The position numbers and the translations under genes are program-made. From Acidovorax sp. NCPPB 4044 (GTDB taxonomy: Bacteria; Pseudomonadota; Gammaproteobacteria; Burkholderiales; Burkholderiaceae_C), in assembly GCF_028069655.1 (NCBI RefSeq), contig NZ_JAMCOS010000001.1, positions 4,866,001 to 4,930,000 of the forward strand: DNA of 64,000 nt, written 5' to 3'. Below, piece after piece: positions 8,399-19,612 of the stretch; the first letter of the stretch is position 1; each line of letters opens with the position of its first letter. The notes below the pieces were generated by a model that worked only from the letters and a program-made list of their open reading frames with translations, had not been told where the DNA came from and did not search any database.

Positions 8399-10711
8399 TC
8401 AGCGCGCGGCGTTGGCGTCGGCCACGGTGAGGGCCGTCATGTTGACGATGCGACGCACGGTGGCGCTGGCCGTCAGGATGTGCACCGGCTCGGCCGCGCC
8501 CAGCAGCACCGGCCCGATGGCGATGCCGCCGCCGGCCGCCGTCTTGAGCAGGTTGTACGAGATGTTCGCGGCGTCGATGTTGGGCAGCACCAGCAGGTTG
8601 GCGCTGCCGGCCAGCGTGCTGTGCGGCATGACGTTGGCGCGCTGGGCGGCATCGAGCGCCACGTCGCCGTGCATCTCGCCGTCCACTTCCAGCCAGGGTG
8701 CCTGCACGCGCAGCAGTTCCAGCGTCTGGCGCATCTTGACGGCGCTAGGCTGGTTGCTGGAGCCGAAATTGGAGTGCGACAGCAGCGCGGCCTTGGGCTT
8801 GATGCCGAAGCGCATCATTTCCTCGGCGGCCATCACCGTGATCTCGGCGAGCTGCTCGGCCGTGGGGTCGTAGTTGACGTGCGTGTCCACCAGGAACACC
8901 TGGCGGTCGGGCAGCAGCAGGCCGTTCATGCAGGCGTAGGTGTTGACGCCGGCGCGCTTGCCGATCACCTGGTCGATGTAGTTCAGGTGCAGGGCGGTGT
9001 GGCCCCAGGTACCCACGATGAGGCCGTCCACCTCGCCCTTGTGCAGCAGCATGGAGCCGATCAGCGCCAGGCGCCGGCGCATTTCGATCTTGGCGATGGG
9101 CACGGTGATGCCCTTGCGCTCGGTCATGCGGTGGTAGGTCTGCCAGAAGTCGCGGTAGCGGTGGTCGTTCTCGACGTTGACCACGTCGTAGTCCACGCCT
9201 TCCTTCAGGCGCAGGCCGAACTTCTCGATGCGCTGGGCGATGATGGCCGGGCGGCCGATCAGGGTCGGCCGCGCGACCTTCTCGTCCACCACGATCTGGG
9301 CCGCGCGCAGCACGCGTTCCTCTTCGCCCTCGGCGTAGGCCACGCGTTTCTTGCTGGCGGCCTTGGCGGCGGTGAAGATCGGCTTCATCGTGGTGCCCGA
9401 CGCATACACGAAGGTCTGCAGGTGGTCGCGGTAGGCGTCCATGTCGGTGATCGGGCGCTGGGCCACGCCGCTGTCCGCGGCGGCCTGGGCGACGGCCGGA
9501 GCGATCTTCATCATCAAGCGCGGGTCGAACGGCTTCGGGATCAGGTATTCAGGCCCGAACGCCAGTTGCTCGCCCACGTAGGCGGCCGCCACCACCTCGC
9601 TCTGCTCCGCCTGGGCCAGCTCGGCGATGGCGTGGATGGCGGCGATCTCCATCTCCAGCGTGATGGTCGTGGCGCCGCAGTCGAGCGCGCCGCGGAAGAT
9701 GTAGGGGAAGCACAGGACGTTGTTGACCTGGTTCGGGTAGTCGGTGCGGCCGGTGGCCATGACGACGTCGCCGCGCACCGCATGGGCGTCTTCCGGGGAG
9801 ATCTCGGGGTTGGGGTTGGCCAGCGCGAAGATGATGGGGCGGGCGGCCATCTTGGCCACCATGGCGGGCTTGAGGACGCCGCCGGCCGAAAGGCCCAGGA
9901 AGATGTCGGCGCCTTCGATGACCTCGGCCAGCGTGCGCGCGTCGGTCTTCTGGGCGAACTGGATCTTGTCCTCGTCCATCAGCTCGGTGCGGCCTTCGTA
10001 GACCACGCCGGCGAGGTCGGTCACAAAGACGTTCTCGCGCTTCAGGCCCACCTTCAGCAGCAGGTTCAGGCAGGCCAGCGCCGCGGCGCCCGCGCCCGAG
10101 GCGACGAGGCGCACGGCGCCGATGTCCTTGCCCACGACCTTCAGCGCGTTGAGCATGGCGGCCGCCACGGTGATCGCGGTGCCGTGCTGGTCGTCGTGGA
10201 AGACCGGGATCTTCAGGCGCTTGCGCAGTTCGCGCTCGACGTAGAAGCACTCGGGCGCCTTGATGTCCTCGAGGTTGATGGCGCCGAACGTGGGTTCGAG
10301 GGCCGCGATGACTTCGACGAGCTTCGCCGGGTCCTTCTCGTCGATCTCGATGTCGAACACGTCCACGCCGGCGAACTTCTTGAACAGGACGCCCTTGCCC
10401 TCCATCACCGGCTTGGACGCCAGGGCGCCGATGTCGCCCAGCCCCAGCACCGCCGTGCCGTTGGAGATCACTCCCACCAGGTTGCCGCGCGCCGTGTACT
10501 TGAATGCGGCGGCCGGGTCCTTGACGATCTCTTCGCAGGGTGCTGCCACGCCGGGCGAGTAGGCCAGGGCCAGGTCGTGCTGGTTGACCATCTGCTTGGT
10601 CGCGGCGATGGCGATCTTGCCGGGCTTGGGGAACTCGTGGTACTCGAGAGCTGCCTTGCGCAGCAGGGCACGTTTATCGGGCGCGGGGGTCACCGGGGTG
10701 GTGTCGGACAT
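8399..10711 (-). CDS. maeB: NADP-dependent malic enzyme (malic enzyme-phosphotransacetylase fusion)
   Basis: A 770-residue fusion protein converting malate to pyruvate and CO2 with NADPH formation. The N-terminal malic-enzyme domain (about 1-430) shows [18 protein letters not shown], the NAD(P) loop [10 protein letters not shown] and ALANPNPEI. The C-terminal part (about 440-770) is a phosphotransacetylase-like domain ([33 protein letters not shown]), which in MaeB proteins is regulatory and responds to acetyl-CoA. The ATG at 10711 is set by GGAG eight bases upstream; the adjacent in-frame TTG is not the start. It is monocistronic with its own terminator. Confidence 0.96.
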   Translation of the reverse strand: MSDTTPVTPAPDKRALLRKAALEYHEFPKPGKIAIAATKQMVNQHDLALAYSPGVAAPCEEIVKDPAAAFKYTARGNLVGVISNGTAVLGLGDIGALASKPVMEGKGVLFKKFAGVDVFDIEIDEKDPAKLVEVIAALEPTFGAINLEDIKAPECFYVERELRKRLKIPVFHDDQHGTAITVAAAMLNALKVVGKDIGAVRLVASGAGAAALACLNLLLKVGLKRENVFVTDLAGVVYEGRTELMDEDKIQFAQKTDARTLAEVIEGADIFLGLSAGGVLKPAMVAKMAARPIIFALANPNPEISPEDAHAVRGDVVMATGRTDYPNQVNNVLCFPYIFRGALDCGATTITLEMEIAAIHAIAELAQAEQSEVVAAAYVGEQLAFGPEYLIPKPFDPRLMMKIAPAVAQAAADSGVAQRPITDMDAYRDHLQTFVYASGTTMKPIFTAAKAASKKRVAYAEGEEERVLRAAQIVVDEKVARPTLIGRPAIIAQRIEKFGLRLKEGVDYDVVNVENDHRYRDFWQTYHRMTERKGITVPIAKIEMRRRLALIGSMLLHKGEVDGLIVGTWGHTALHLNYIDQVIGKRAGVNTYACMNGLLLPDRQVFLVDTHVNYDPTAEQLAEITVMAAEEMMRFGIKPKAALLSHSNFGSSNQPSAVKMRQTLELLRVQAPWLEVDGEMHGDVALDAAQRANVMPHSTLAGSANLLVLPNIDAANISYNLLKTAAGGGIAIGPVLLGAAEPVHILTASATVRRIVNMTALTVADANAAR

Positions 10712-11199
10712 CAAGCTCTCTCCAACTCAGGGGAAATGGGCAGTTGAAGCTGCGCCGGCGGCGATGCCGCCGGGGGCTTCGATAAGGGGAATCCTGGCTC
10801 TCGGGGGTCTGCGATTGTAGACAGCCTGTCGTAAACCCTGGTAAGGATTTCTGCCTGAGCCGGCCGGGCCCGAAAGGCCGCCGGACGACGGCGCCGCCGG
10901 GGTTGCCGGCCCGGCCGTGGCGGGCCGCGAAGCGATGGCGGCGGCGCGGCAAACGGTGTCGCGGTGGCTCCGGGCGCCCGCCCGCCGGGCACGGGCCCGG
11001 GCGGGCGTGGCGCGCGGCATTTCCCGCACGGGCGCGCGGGGTGCGTGGTGCCGGCTGCGCAATGCGGAGACAATCGGCCTCCAACGCGGCCCGTCCGCGC
11101 GCTCGGGGAGGGCGCGCGGGAACCGGGAGCCAGACGTTCCGGGCGCCGGCCCATGCCGGCAGCTCCGCTTTTTTTCCAGCCACGACAACAGGTGAATCG
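10712..11199. other. 488-base gene-poor interval between maeB and an OmpA-like lipoprotein gene
   Basis: The part next to maeB holds its ribosome site and presumably its promoter. The remainder is very GC-rich with many short GGC/GCC inverted runs. Open frames crossing it have the biased composition of non-coding shadow frames and match nothing known to me. AGGTGA precedes the ATG at 11200. I see no RNA gene, repeat or mobile element. Confidence 0.5.
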
Positions 11200-11676
11200 A
11201 TGCGTTCTATGCGTTCCTACAGCCAACTCTTGGGTCTTCTCTGCGCTGCCGCGGTGCTCGGCGGATGCGCGGGCGGCGCGCCCGGCCAGCCCTCGTCCGG
11301 CGCGCCCGCCGAAGCCCAGGCTCCGGCCGCCGCTCCTGCCCCCGAGCCCGCGCCTGCTCCGGCGCCCGCTCCCGAGCCGCTGCGCGTGCCCGAAGACGGC
11401 ACCGTGGCCGAGTTCACCGGCACGGACGCCACGCTGCGCCCCGAGGCGCTGGCGTTGCTGGACGTGATCGCCGCCGACAAGTCCTCGGCCGGCCAGCGCT
11501 GGGAGATCAAGGGCTACAGCGACCGCAAGACCGTCAAGAACGCCCGCGAAGTGGCCCTGGCCCGTGCGCTCGCCGTGCGCAAGGAGCTCGTGGCGCGCGG
11601 CATCCCCGCGCAGAATTTGCGCGCCATGTACAGCACGTCGGAAGCCCGCGAAGCGGTCACCGTGCTGCCCCGGTGA
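11200..11676 (+). CDS. OmpA-family lipoprotein
   Basis: A 158-residue exported lipoprotein. The signal peptide ends in the lipobox VLGGC. A Pro/Ala/Glu-rich linker of about 40 residues (APAPEPAPAPAPAP) follows, then a short OmpA/MotB-type domain (EIKGYSDRK, ALARALAVRKELVARGI) that in this family binds peptidoglycan. It probably tethers the outer membrane to the wall. The start at 11200 is preferred over longer upstream frames because the signal sequence begins there. It stands alone, with 188 bases of unremarkable sequence to mmsA, which converges from the other strand. Confidence 0.85.
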   Translation: MRSMRSYSQLLGLLCAAAVLGGCAGGAPGQPSSGAPAEAQAPAAAPAPEPAPAPAPAPEPLRVPEDGTVAEFTGTDATLRPEALALLDVIAADKSSAGQRWEIKGYSDRKTVKNAREVALARALAVRKELVARGIPAQNLRAMYSTSEAREAVTVLPR

Positions 11677-11864
11677 TCTTGACCGCCCCTTGAATCGCCA
11701 GCGGCCGGGCCAGGGGCCTGTTCCGCAGCGTCCGCCGGCATGGGCGGCTCCGGGGCTTTTCGGCGGCGGTGCTCCGCGTTTCTTCTTTGCACGCGGCGCT
11801 GTTTTGAACTCGGGCTGAACGAAGCGGCAGCCCCGACCCTGGGTCTGCGGCCGCCGCGCGGGTG

Positions 11865-13382
<1,518 letters not shown>

Positions 13383-13406
13383 GGTTCGGGGTCGAAATGG
13401 CGCGGT

Positions 13407-13452
13407 GTCGCCGGATTCATTCAATAGTTTGCTATGAAAATAGTAGCAATAG
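13407..13452 (+). repeat. intergenic repeat copy 2 (AATAGTTTGCTAT family)
   Basis: The segment includes CCGGATTCATTCAATAG, TTTGCTATG and TAGTAGCAATAG. TTGCTA and TAGCAA form a hairpin. It sits between the aminotransferase stop (13456) and the mmsA start (13382). Unlike the other copies it is opposite in orientation to the preceding gene. Confidence 0.85.
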
Positions 13453-13455
13453 GTG

Positions 13456-14823
13456 TCATGCCGTCTCGGCCAGCGCATCGCCCAGCGCGCTCACCAGCCG
13501 GTCGATCTCCGCCTCCGTGCTGATGAAGGGCGGCGCGAGCTGGACCGTGTCGCCGCCGTAGCGCACGTAGAAGCCTTTCTCCCAGCACTTCATCGCCACC
13601 TCGTAGGGCCGGCGCGCGGGCTCGCCCGGCAGCGCGGCGATGGTGAAGCCGGCGGCCAGGCCGTAGTTGCGGATGTCGGCCACGTGCTTCGCGCCGCGCA
13701 GGCCGTGCACGGCCTTCTCGAAGAACGGCGCCAGCGCCTTCACGCGCGCCGGCATGGCCTCCTTCTCGAGGATGTCGAGCACCGCGTTGCCGGCCGCGCA
13801 GGCCACGGGGTGCGCCGAATAGGTGTAGCCGTGCGGGAACTCCAGCAGGTATTCCGGGCCGCCCTGCGCCATGAAGGTATCGTAGATCTCCTTCGTGGCG
13901 ATCACGCCGCCCAGCGGCTGCGCGCCGTTGGTCACCTGCTTGGCGAAGTTGAGGATGTCCGGCGTCACGCCGAAGGCCTCCGCACCGGTCCAGGCGCCGC
14001 AGCGGCCGAAGCCCGTGATGACCTCGTCGAAGATCAGCAGGATGTGGTTCTGCGTGCAGATCTCGCGGATGCGCTCCAGGTAGCCCTTCGGGGGAATCAC
14101 TACACCGGCCGAGCCCGAGAACGGCTCCACGATCACCGCGGCGATGTTGGAGGCGTCGTGCAGCGCGATCACGTCCAGCAGCTTGTCGGCCAGCGCCCGG
14201 CCGCCGTCCTCGGCCATGCCCTTCTGGAAGCTGCCCAGGGGCGGCTGCGTGTGGGGAATGTGGTCGGCCTCCACGGCCTGCCCGAACAGCTTGCGGTTGC
14301 CCACGATGCCGCCCACCGAGATGCCGCCGAAGTTCACGCCGTGGTAGCCCTTCTCGCGGCCGACGAGGCGCGTCTTCTGGCCCTGGCCCTTGGCGCGCCA
14401 GTAGGCCCGCGCCATCTTGAGCGAGGTGTCCGCCGCCTCCGATCCCGAGCCCGTGAAGAACACGTAGTCCAGCCCCTCGGGCGTGAGCGCCTTGAGCCGG
14501 TTGGCCAGCTCGAACGAAGCCGGGTGGCCGAACTGGAAGGCCGGCGCGTAGTCCAGCGTGGCGGCGGCGCGGCCGATGGCCTGGGCCACCTCCGTGCGGC
14601 CGTGGCCCAGGCCCGAGCACCACAGGCCCGAGAGCCCGTCGAAGATCTTGCGGCCCTCGGCATCGGTGTAGTAGGCGCCCTGGCCGCCCACGATCATGCG
14701 CGGCTTGGCCTTGAAATTGCGGTTGGCGGTGAAGGGCATCCAGTGCGCTTCGAGCCACGCGGCATCCATGCGGGGGGCGGCGGTGTCGGCGCCGGGGGTG
14801 GTGTCGAGGACGGAAAAGCCCAT
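13456..14823 (-). CDS. omega-amino acid (beta-alanine):pyruvate aminotransferase
   Basis: A 455-residue class III PLP-dependent aminotransferase. Motifs: [11 protein letters not shown] near the N terminus, [11 protein letters not shown] (cofactor phosphate binding), [29 protein letters not shown] and the Schiff-base lysine region [13 protein letters not shown]. Close to BauA/OapT enzymes that move the amino group of beta-alanine to pyruvate. The ATG at 14823 has AAGGAC eight bases upstream; the longer frame to 14904 lacks a site. Cotranscription with mmsA is likely. A LysR gene diverges from it across 139 bases and probably controls both. Confidence 0.9.
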   Translation of the reverse strand: MGFSVLDTTPGADTAAPRMDAAWLEAHWMPFTANRNFKAKPRMIVGGQGAYYTDAEGRKIFDGLSGLWCSGLGHGRTEVAQAIGRAAATLDYAPAFQFGHPASFELANRLKALTPEGLDYVFFTGSGSEAADTSLKMARAYWRAKGQGQKTRLVGREKGYHGVNFGGISVGGIVGNRKLFGQAVEADHIPHTQPPLGSFQKGMAEDGGRALADKLLDVIALHDASNIAAVIVEPFSGSAGVVIPPKGYLERIREICTQNHILLIFDEVITGFGRCGAWTGAEAFGVTPDILNFAKQVTNGAQPLGGVIATKEIYDTFMAQGGPEYLLEFPHGYTYSAHPVACAAGNAVLDILEKEAMPARVKALAPFFEKAVHGLRGAKHVADIRNYGLAAGFTIAALPGEPARRPYEVAMKCWEKGFYVRYGGDTVQLAPPFISTEAEIDRLVSALGDALAETA

Positions 14824-14962
14824 GGTCGGTCCTTTCGGGACTAGAGGGAGATGAAGCCAAGGCGGCGGATTGCGCGCGCACGCGGCGCGGTACCTGCACG
14901 GCATTGTTCCGGGTGCGGATAATTCCTTGAATGGTCAAATATCCATGTTCACTTGACGATCC

Positions 14963-15949
14963 ATGCAAGTAAAACGCCCCGCTCCTTCCCTTCCCGGTGC
15001 GGCCGACACTGCCCCGGCACCCGCCACGCGCGAACGCGCCGTGCTCGGCCAGCTCAGCGACATGGACCTGCGGCTCCTGCAGGTCTTCAAGAGCGTGGCC
15101 GAATGCGGCGGCATGGCGGCTGCCGAGCTGGAGCTGAACATCGCCACCAGCACCGTGAGCCGCCACATGAAGGACCTGGAGACGCGCCTGGGCCTCACGC
15201 TCTGCCGCCGCGGCCGCGCGGGCTTCGCACTCACGCCCGAGGGCCAGCGCGTGTACGAGGAGACGCTGCGCCTGCTGGCCTCGGTGCGCAGCTTCCGCGA
15301 CGGCATCGACGACATCCATGCCCGCATGGGCGGCCAGCTCGCCGTGGCGGTGTTCGACAAGACCGCCACCAACCCGGCCGCCCGCATCGGCGAGGCGATC
15401 GCGGCCTTCGCGCGGCAGGCGCCCGACGTGGAACTGCAGCTGCACGTGGGCTCCATCAACGCCATCGAGCGCGGCGTGATCGACGGCAGCTACCAGGTGG
15501 GCATCATCCCGGCCCACCGCAGCTCGCAGAGCCTGCTCTACACCGACCTCTTCGGGGAGACCATGCTGCTCTACTGCGGCCAGGGCCACCCGCTCTTCGG
15601 CGCCGACCACGCCGGCCTGGACTGGGACGCCGTGCGCGCCCACCCCTTCGCGGGCCTGGGCTACCACTCGCCCAACATGGAGCTGAGCCACCGCGCCCGG
15701 CTCACGCGCGCCGCCACGGGCTTCGACCAGGAATCGATCGCCACGCTGATCCTCTCGGGGCGCTACCTGGGCTTCCTGCCCGACCACTACGCCGAAGCCT
15801 TCGAACGCCGCGGCCGCCTGCAGGCCGTGCGCCCGGAGGCGCTGCGCTACGACTGCCGCTTCGTGGGCCTGGTGCGGCGGTCGCCGGCGCCGTCACGGGC
15901 GGCGCAGGCGTTCGGGGAGTGTCTGGTGCGGGCGCACGCCAGCGCCTGA
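14963..15949 (+). CDS. LysR-family regulator, divergent from the beta-alanine genes
   Basis: A 328-residue LysR protein. After an unusual 30-residue Ala/Pro/Arg lead, the winged helix-turn-helix begins MDLRLLQVFKSVAE with the recognition helix STVSRHMKDLE. The effector domain follows (LAVAVFDKTATNP, GYHSPNMELS). Divergence from the aminotransferase suggests it senses beta-alanine or a product and activates that operon. The 139-base shared region is AT-richer near 14930-14960 (ATGGTCAAATATCCAT), a plausible LysR site. The next gene converges from the other strand. Confidence 0.88.
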   Translation: MQVKRPAPSLPGAADTAPAPATRERAVLGQLSDMDLRLLQVFKSVAECGGMAAAELELNIATSTVSRHMKDLETRLGLTLCRRGRAGFALTPEGQRVYEETLRLLASVRSFRDGIDDIHARMGGQLAVAVFDKTATNPAARIGEAIAAFARQAPDVELQLHVGSINAIERGVIDGSYQVGIIPAHRSSQSLLYTDLFGETMLLYCGQGHPLFGADHAGLDWDAVRAHPFAGLGYHSPNMELSHRARLTRAATGFDQESIATLILSGRYLGFLPDHYAEAFERRGRLQAVRPEALRYDCRFVGLVRRSPAPSRAAQAFGECLVRAHASA

Positions 15950-15956
15950 TGCGCCC

Positions 15957-16943
15957 TCAATCCGCCGAAGCCCCCGATTTCTTCACCAGTTCCGCCCAGC
16001 GCGGTATCTCCCTGGCCATGTGCGCGGCCAGTTCTTCCGGGGTGCTGCCGACGATGGTCATGCCGAGCTGGTCCTGCAGCTTGGCCTGCACGTCGGGCTG
16101 CTTGAGCGCCTTGACGATTTCGGCGTTGAGGCGCTGCACGATGGGCTTGGGCGTGCCCTTGGGGGCATAGACGGCCTGCCAGGAGGACATCTCGAAGCCG
16201 GCCACGCCCGACTCGATCATGGTAGGCAGTTCGGGCGCGAGGGGGATGCGCTTGGCCGTGGTGACGGCCAGCAGCTTGACGCGGCCGGCCTTGGCCAGGG
16301 GCAGGGCGGCGGTCATCTGGTCGAACATGAAGGACACCTGCCCGGCCGCGACGTCGGTGAGGGCGGGCGGGGTGCCCTTGTAGGGCACGTGGGTGAGCTT
16401 CACGCCGATGAGGTCGCCGAACAGCTCGCCCGCGAGGTGGGTGGAGGTACCCGCGCCGGAGGACGCGAACATGCGCCTGGCCGGGTCTTTCTTGAGCAGG
16501 GCGGCGAGTTCCTGGACCGAGTTCACGCCCAGGTTGGGATCGATGATGAGCACGTTGGGCAGGGTGGCCACGAGCGTCACGGGCTCGAAGTCGCGCACGG
16601 GGTCGTAGGGCAGCTTCTTGTAGAGGCTGGCGTTGATGGCGTGCGTGCTGATGGTGCCGCCGAAGAGGGTGTAGCCGTCCGCCGGCGCCTTGGCCGCATA
16701 GGCCGCGCCGATGCCGCCGCCCTGCCCGGGCTTGTTCTCGACCACCACGGCCTGCTTGAGCGATTCCCCCAGCTTGTTGGCGAGCACGCGGCCGATGATG
16801 TCGGTGGAGCCGCCGGGCGTGAAGGGCACGACGTAGGTGATGGGTTTGGCGCCGGGCCACTCCTGGGCCTGGGCGCCGAAGGGCACGGCGGTGGCGGCCA
16901 GGGCGGCGAGCGCCTGCAGCGCGTTGCGTCGGTTCGGGTGCAT
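15957..16943 (-). CDS. Bug-family (TctC-type) periplasmic solute-binding protein
   Basis: A 328-residue tripartite tricarboxylate transporter receptor. The signal peptide (MHPNRRNALQAL to about FGAQAQ) is followed by the family signature VPFTPGGSTDIIGR, GAAYAAKAPADGYT, LPYDPVRDF and the ligand-loop stretch SSGAGTSTHL. Such proteins bind carboxylates in the periplasm, and betaproteobacteria carry many that lack their own TctAB membrane genes, as here. It is the last gene of a minus-strand run with an aldolase and a sugar-acid dehydratase, so a sugar acid is a reasonable ligand guess. Confidence 0.9.
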   Translation of the reverse strand: MHPNRRNALQALAALAATAVPFGAQAQEWPGAKPITYVVPFTPGGSTDIIGRVLANKLGESLKQAVVVENKPGQGGGIGAAYAAKAPADGYTLFGGTISTHAINASLYKKLPYDPVRDFEPVTLVATLPNVLIIDPNLGVNSVQELAALLKKDPARRMFASSGAGTSTHLAGELFGDLIGVKLTHVPYKGTPPALTDVAAGQVSFMFDQMTAALPLAKAGRVKLLAVTTAKRIPLAPELPTMIESGVAGFEMSSWQAVYAPKGTPKPIVQRLNAEIVKALKQPDVQAKLQDQLGMTIVGSTPEELAAHMAREIPRWAELVKKSGASAD

Positions 16944-17023
16944 GGTGTTGTCTCCTGCGGGATGGATGGGTGTCGTTGTTTGTTGTGGTGGTGTCGGGAG
17001 CCGGGGCGGCGGCGCGGCGCGGC

Positions 17024-17734
17024 TCAGCGCCCGTGCTGCTTGCGCCAGGCGGCGAAGGCCTCGGGCGTGCGCGGGTCGGTGGGCGGGTAGAGGCCGATGA
17101 TGGTGTCGCCGGCCTGCACGCGCTCGGTGACGAAGTCCTCGAAGGCGGTCATCTCGGTGGCCTCGGCGGCGATCTCGTCGGCCAGGTGCGCGGGGACCAC
17201 GATCACGCCCTCGCTGTCGCCCACGAGCACGTCGCCCGGGAACACGGCCACGTCGCCGCAGCCGATGGGCACGTTGATGTCCACGGCCTGGTGCAGCGTG
17301 AGGTTGGTGGGCGCCGAGGGGCGCTGGTGGTAGGCGGGCATGTCGAGCGCGGCGATCTCGGGCGTGTCGCGGAAACCGCCATCGGTCACCAGCCCGGCCG
17401 CGCCGCGCCGCATGAGCCGCGTGGCGAGGATGGAGCCGGCCGAGGCGGCGCGCGCGTCCCGGCGGCTGTCGATCACCAGCACGGCGCCGGGCGGGCAGTC
17501 TTCCACGGCCTTGCGCTGCGGGTGGTCGGGGTTCTGGAAGACGGCGAGGGTGTTCAGGTCCTCGCGCGCGGGGATGTAGCGCAGCGTGAAGGCCTCGCCC
17601 ACCATGTTCGGGCGGCCCGCGCGCAGCGGGTGCACGTTCTGCAGGAACTGGTTGCGCAGGCCACGCTTGAAGAGCGCGGTGCAGAGCGTGGCGGTGCTGA
17701 CTCGGGTGAGCAGGTCGCGGGTGGCGGGATTCAA
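17024..17734 (-). CDS. RraA-like 4-hydroxy-2-oxoacid aldolase-type protein
   Basis: A 236-residue member of the RraA/HMG-aldolase superfamily. The conserved core is seen as STATLCTAL, VIDSRRDARAA, GSILATRLMRRG, GLVTDGGFRDTPEI and GDVLVGDSEGVIVVP. Some members split 4-hydroxy-4-methyl-2-oxoglutarate or related oxo-acids; RraA itself regulates RNase E. Start: no ATG fits. GGAGG lies seven bases before a TTG at 17734 that reads into LNPATRDLL, so TTG is taken. Next to an IlvD/Edd sugar-acid dehydratase, an aldolase cleaving the resulting 2-keto-3-deoxy acid is more likely than RNase control. Confidence 0.82.
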   Translation of the reverse strand: MNPATRDLLTRVSTATLCTALFKRGLRNQFLQNVHPLRAGRPNMVGEAFTLRYIPAREDLNTLAVFQNPDHPQRKAVEDCPPGAVLVIDSRRDARAASAGSILATRLMRRGAAGLVTDGGFRDTPEIAALDMPAYHQRPSAPTNLTLHQAVDINVPIGCGDVAVFPGDVLVGDSEGVIVVPAHLADEIAAEATEMTAFEDFVTERVQAGDTIIGLYPPTDPRTPEAFAAWRKQHGR

Positions 17735-17786
17735 GGGCAGGCCTCCGGAAAGGGACGAAAGGGAAGAGCGGAAAAGCGGGGTGCGG

Positions 17787-19541
17787 TCAGAAGATGTCGG
17801 GCTCGGCCACGGGCGCGCCGAAGCCGGTTTCGAGGAAGTCGAAGTCGCAGCCCTGGTCGGCCTGCAGGATGTGGCGGCTGAACATCCAGCCGTAGCCGCG
17901 CTCGAAGCGCGGGGGCGGCGGCGTCCAGGCGGCGCGGCGCAGGGCGAGTTCCTCATCGCTCACTTCGAGGTGGATGCGGCGCGCGGGCACGTCCACGGTG
18001 ATCCGGTCGCCCGTCTTCACCAGCGCCAGCGGGCCGCCGACGTAGGCCTCGGGCGCGGCGTGCAGGATGCAGGCGCCGTAGCTGGTGCCGCTCATGCGCG
18101 CATCCGACAGGCGCAGCATGTCGCGCACGCCCTGCTTCACGAGCTTGGCCGGGATGGGCAGCATGCCCCACTCCGGCATGCCGGGGCCGCCCTGCGGTCC
18201 GGCGTTGCGCAGCACGAGGATGTGCTCGGCCGTCACGTCGAGGTCGGGGTCTTCCACGGCCGCCTTCATGCTCGGGTAGTCGTCGAAGACCAGGGCCGGG
18301 CCGGTGTGCCGCTGCAGGTGGGGCGCGGCGGCGCAGGGCTTCATTACCGCGCCGCCGGGCGCGATGTTGCCGCGCAGCACGGCCAGCGCGCCTTCGGCGT
18401 AGACGGGGTTCTCCACGGTGCGGATCACGTCGTCGTTGAACACGGCCGCGCCCTCGATGTTCTCGCCCAGGGTGCGGCCGGTGACGGTGGCGGCCCCCAG
18501 CCGCAGGTGGCCCGGCAGGCGCGACATGAGGCCGGGCAGGCCGCCCGCGTAGTAGAAGTCTTCCATCAGGTAGGTGGTGCCGGTGGGCCGTACGTTGGCG
18601 ATCACGGGCACGCGGTGGCTGGCGGCATCGAAATCCTCGAGCGTCACGGCGCAGTCGGCGCCCGCGCGGCGCGACATGGCCACCAGGTGCACGATGGCGT
18701 TGGTGGAGCAGCCCACGGCCATGGCCACGTCGATGGCGTTCAGGAACGAATCGCGGCTCAGGACCCGGGCCGGGGTGAGGTCGTTCCACACCATGTCCAC
18801 GATGCGGCGGCCGCTCTCGGCGCTCATGCGCACGTGGCCCGCGTCCGGCGCGGGGATCGACGAGGCGCCGGGCAGCGTGAGGCCCATCGCCTCGATGATG
18901 GCCGTCATGGTGCTGGCGGTGCCCATGGTCATGCAGGTGCCGTGGCTGCGCGCGATGCCGGTTTCCACCCCCAGCCACTGCGTGGGCGTGATCTGGCCGG
19001 CGCGGCGCTCGTCCCAGAACTTCCAGGCATCGGATCCCGACCCCAGCACCTGGCCGTTGTAGTTGCCGCGCAGCATCGGCCCGGCGGGCACGAAGATGCA
19101 GGGCAGGCCCATGCTGATGGCGCCCATCACGAGGCCGGGGCCGGTCTTGTCGCAGCCGCCCATCAGCACCGCGCCATCGACCGGGTGGCTGCGCAGCAGT
19201 TCCTCGGTCTCCATGGCCAGCAGGTTGCGGTAGAGCATCGTGGTGGGCTTCACGAACGCCTCGGCCAGCGAGATGGCCGGCAGCTCCACCGGGAAGCCGC
19301 CCGCCTGCAGGATGCCGCGCTTCACGTCTTCCACGCGCTGCTTGAAATGGCCGTGGCACGGATTGATGTCCGACCACGTGTTCACGATGGCGATGATGGG
19401 CTTGCCCACCCAGTCCTCGGGCGCATAGCCCATCTGCATGATGCGGGAGCGGTGGCCGAAGGAGCGCAGGTCGTCGGGCGCGAACCAGCGGGCGCTGCGC
19501 AGGGAGTCGGGAGAGCGGCGGGGTGGGGTCATGGGCGGCAT
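17787..19541 (-). CDS. IlvD/Edd-family sugar-acid dehydratase (L-arabinonate dehydratase-like)
   Basis: A 584-residue Fe-S dehydratase. The three cluster-ligand cysteines are visible in NPCHGHF, GGCDKTGP and HGTCMTMGT. Other family marks are GGSTNA-like VGCSTNAIVHL, GGLPGLMSRL, LRGNIAPGGAVMKP and DARMSGTSYGA. The length and the SDARMSGT/SPEAxVGGPLA-like C terminus fit the L-arabinonate/pentonate branch rather than dihydroxyacid dehydratase (IlvD) of branched-chain synthesis. It should turn an aldonic acid into a 2-keto-3-deoxy acid for the neighbouring aldolase. The ATG at 19541 lies 22 bases from a palindromic operator shared with the divergent GntR gene. Confidence 0.88.
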   Translation of the reverse strand: MPPMTPPRRSPDSLRSARWFAPDDLRSFGHRSRIMQMGYAPEDWVGKPIIAIVNTWSDINPCHGHFKQRVEDVKRGILQAGGFPVELPAISLAEAFVKPTTMLYRNLLAMETEELLRSHPVDGAVLMGGCDKTGPGLVMGAISMGLPCIFVPAGPMLRGNYNGQVLGSGSDAWKFWDERRAGQITPTQWLGVETGIARSHGTCMTMGTASTMTAIIEAMGLTLPGASSIPAPDAGHVRMSAESGRRIVDMVWNDLTPARVLSRDSFLNAIDVAMAVGCSTNAIVHLVAMSRRAGADCAVTLEDFDAASHRVPVIANVRPTGTTYLMEDFYYAGGLPGLMSRLPGHLRLGAATVTGRTLGENIEGAAVFNDDVIRTVENPVYAEGALAVLRGNIAPGGAVMKPCAAAPHLQRHTGPALVFDDYPSMKAAVEDPDLDVTAEHILVLRNAGPQGGPGMPEWGMLPIPAKLVKQGVRDMLRLSDARMSGTSYGACILHAAPEAYVGGPLALVKTGDRITVDVPARRIHLEVSDEELALRRAAWTPPPPRFERGYGWMFSRHILQADQGCDFDFLETGFGAPVAEPDIF

Positions 19542-19562
19542 CGTGTATTCTGGCGCATTAAA

Positions 19563-19580
19563 GCACTAATATATTAGTGC
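19563..19580. promoter_or_regulatory. perfect 18-bp palindromic operator (GntR type)
   Basis: GCACTAATATATTAGTGC is identical to its reverse complement. It lies between the divergent dehydratase (start 19541) and GntR (start 19613) genes and stands out as AT-rich. Its form suits FCD-type GntR dimers, so it most likely binds the adjacent regulator and controls both directions. Confidence 0.8.
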
Positions 19581-19612
19581 GTCAAAACACCACGGTGCAC
19601 AATCGCCCGCCT

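Noticed and set aside
8480..10747. Plus-strand open frame of about 755 codons opposite maeB
   Set aside because: Same GC-codon shadow effect; rich in Gly, His, Val and Arg with no domain, while maeB is unambiguous.
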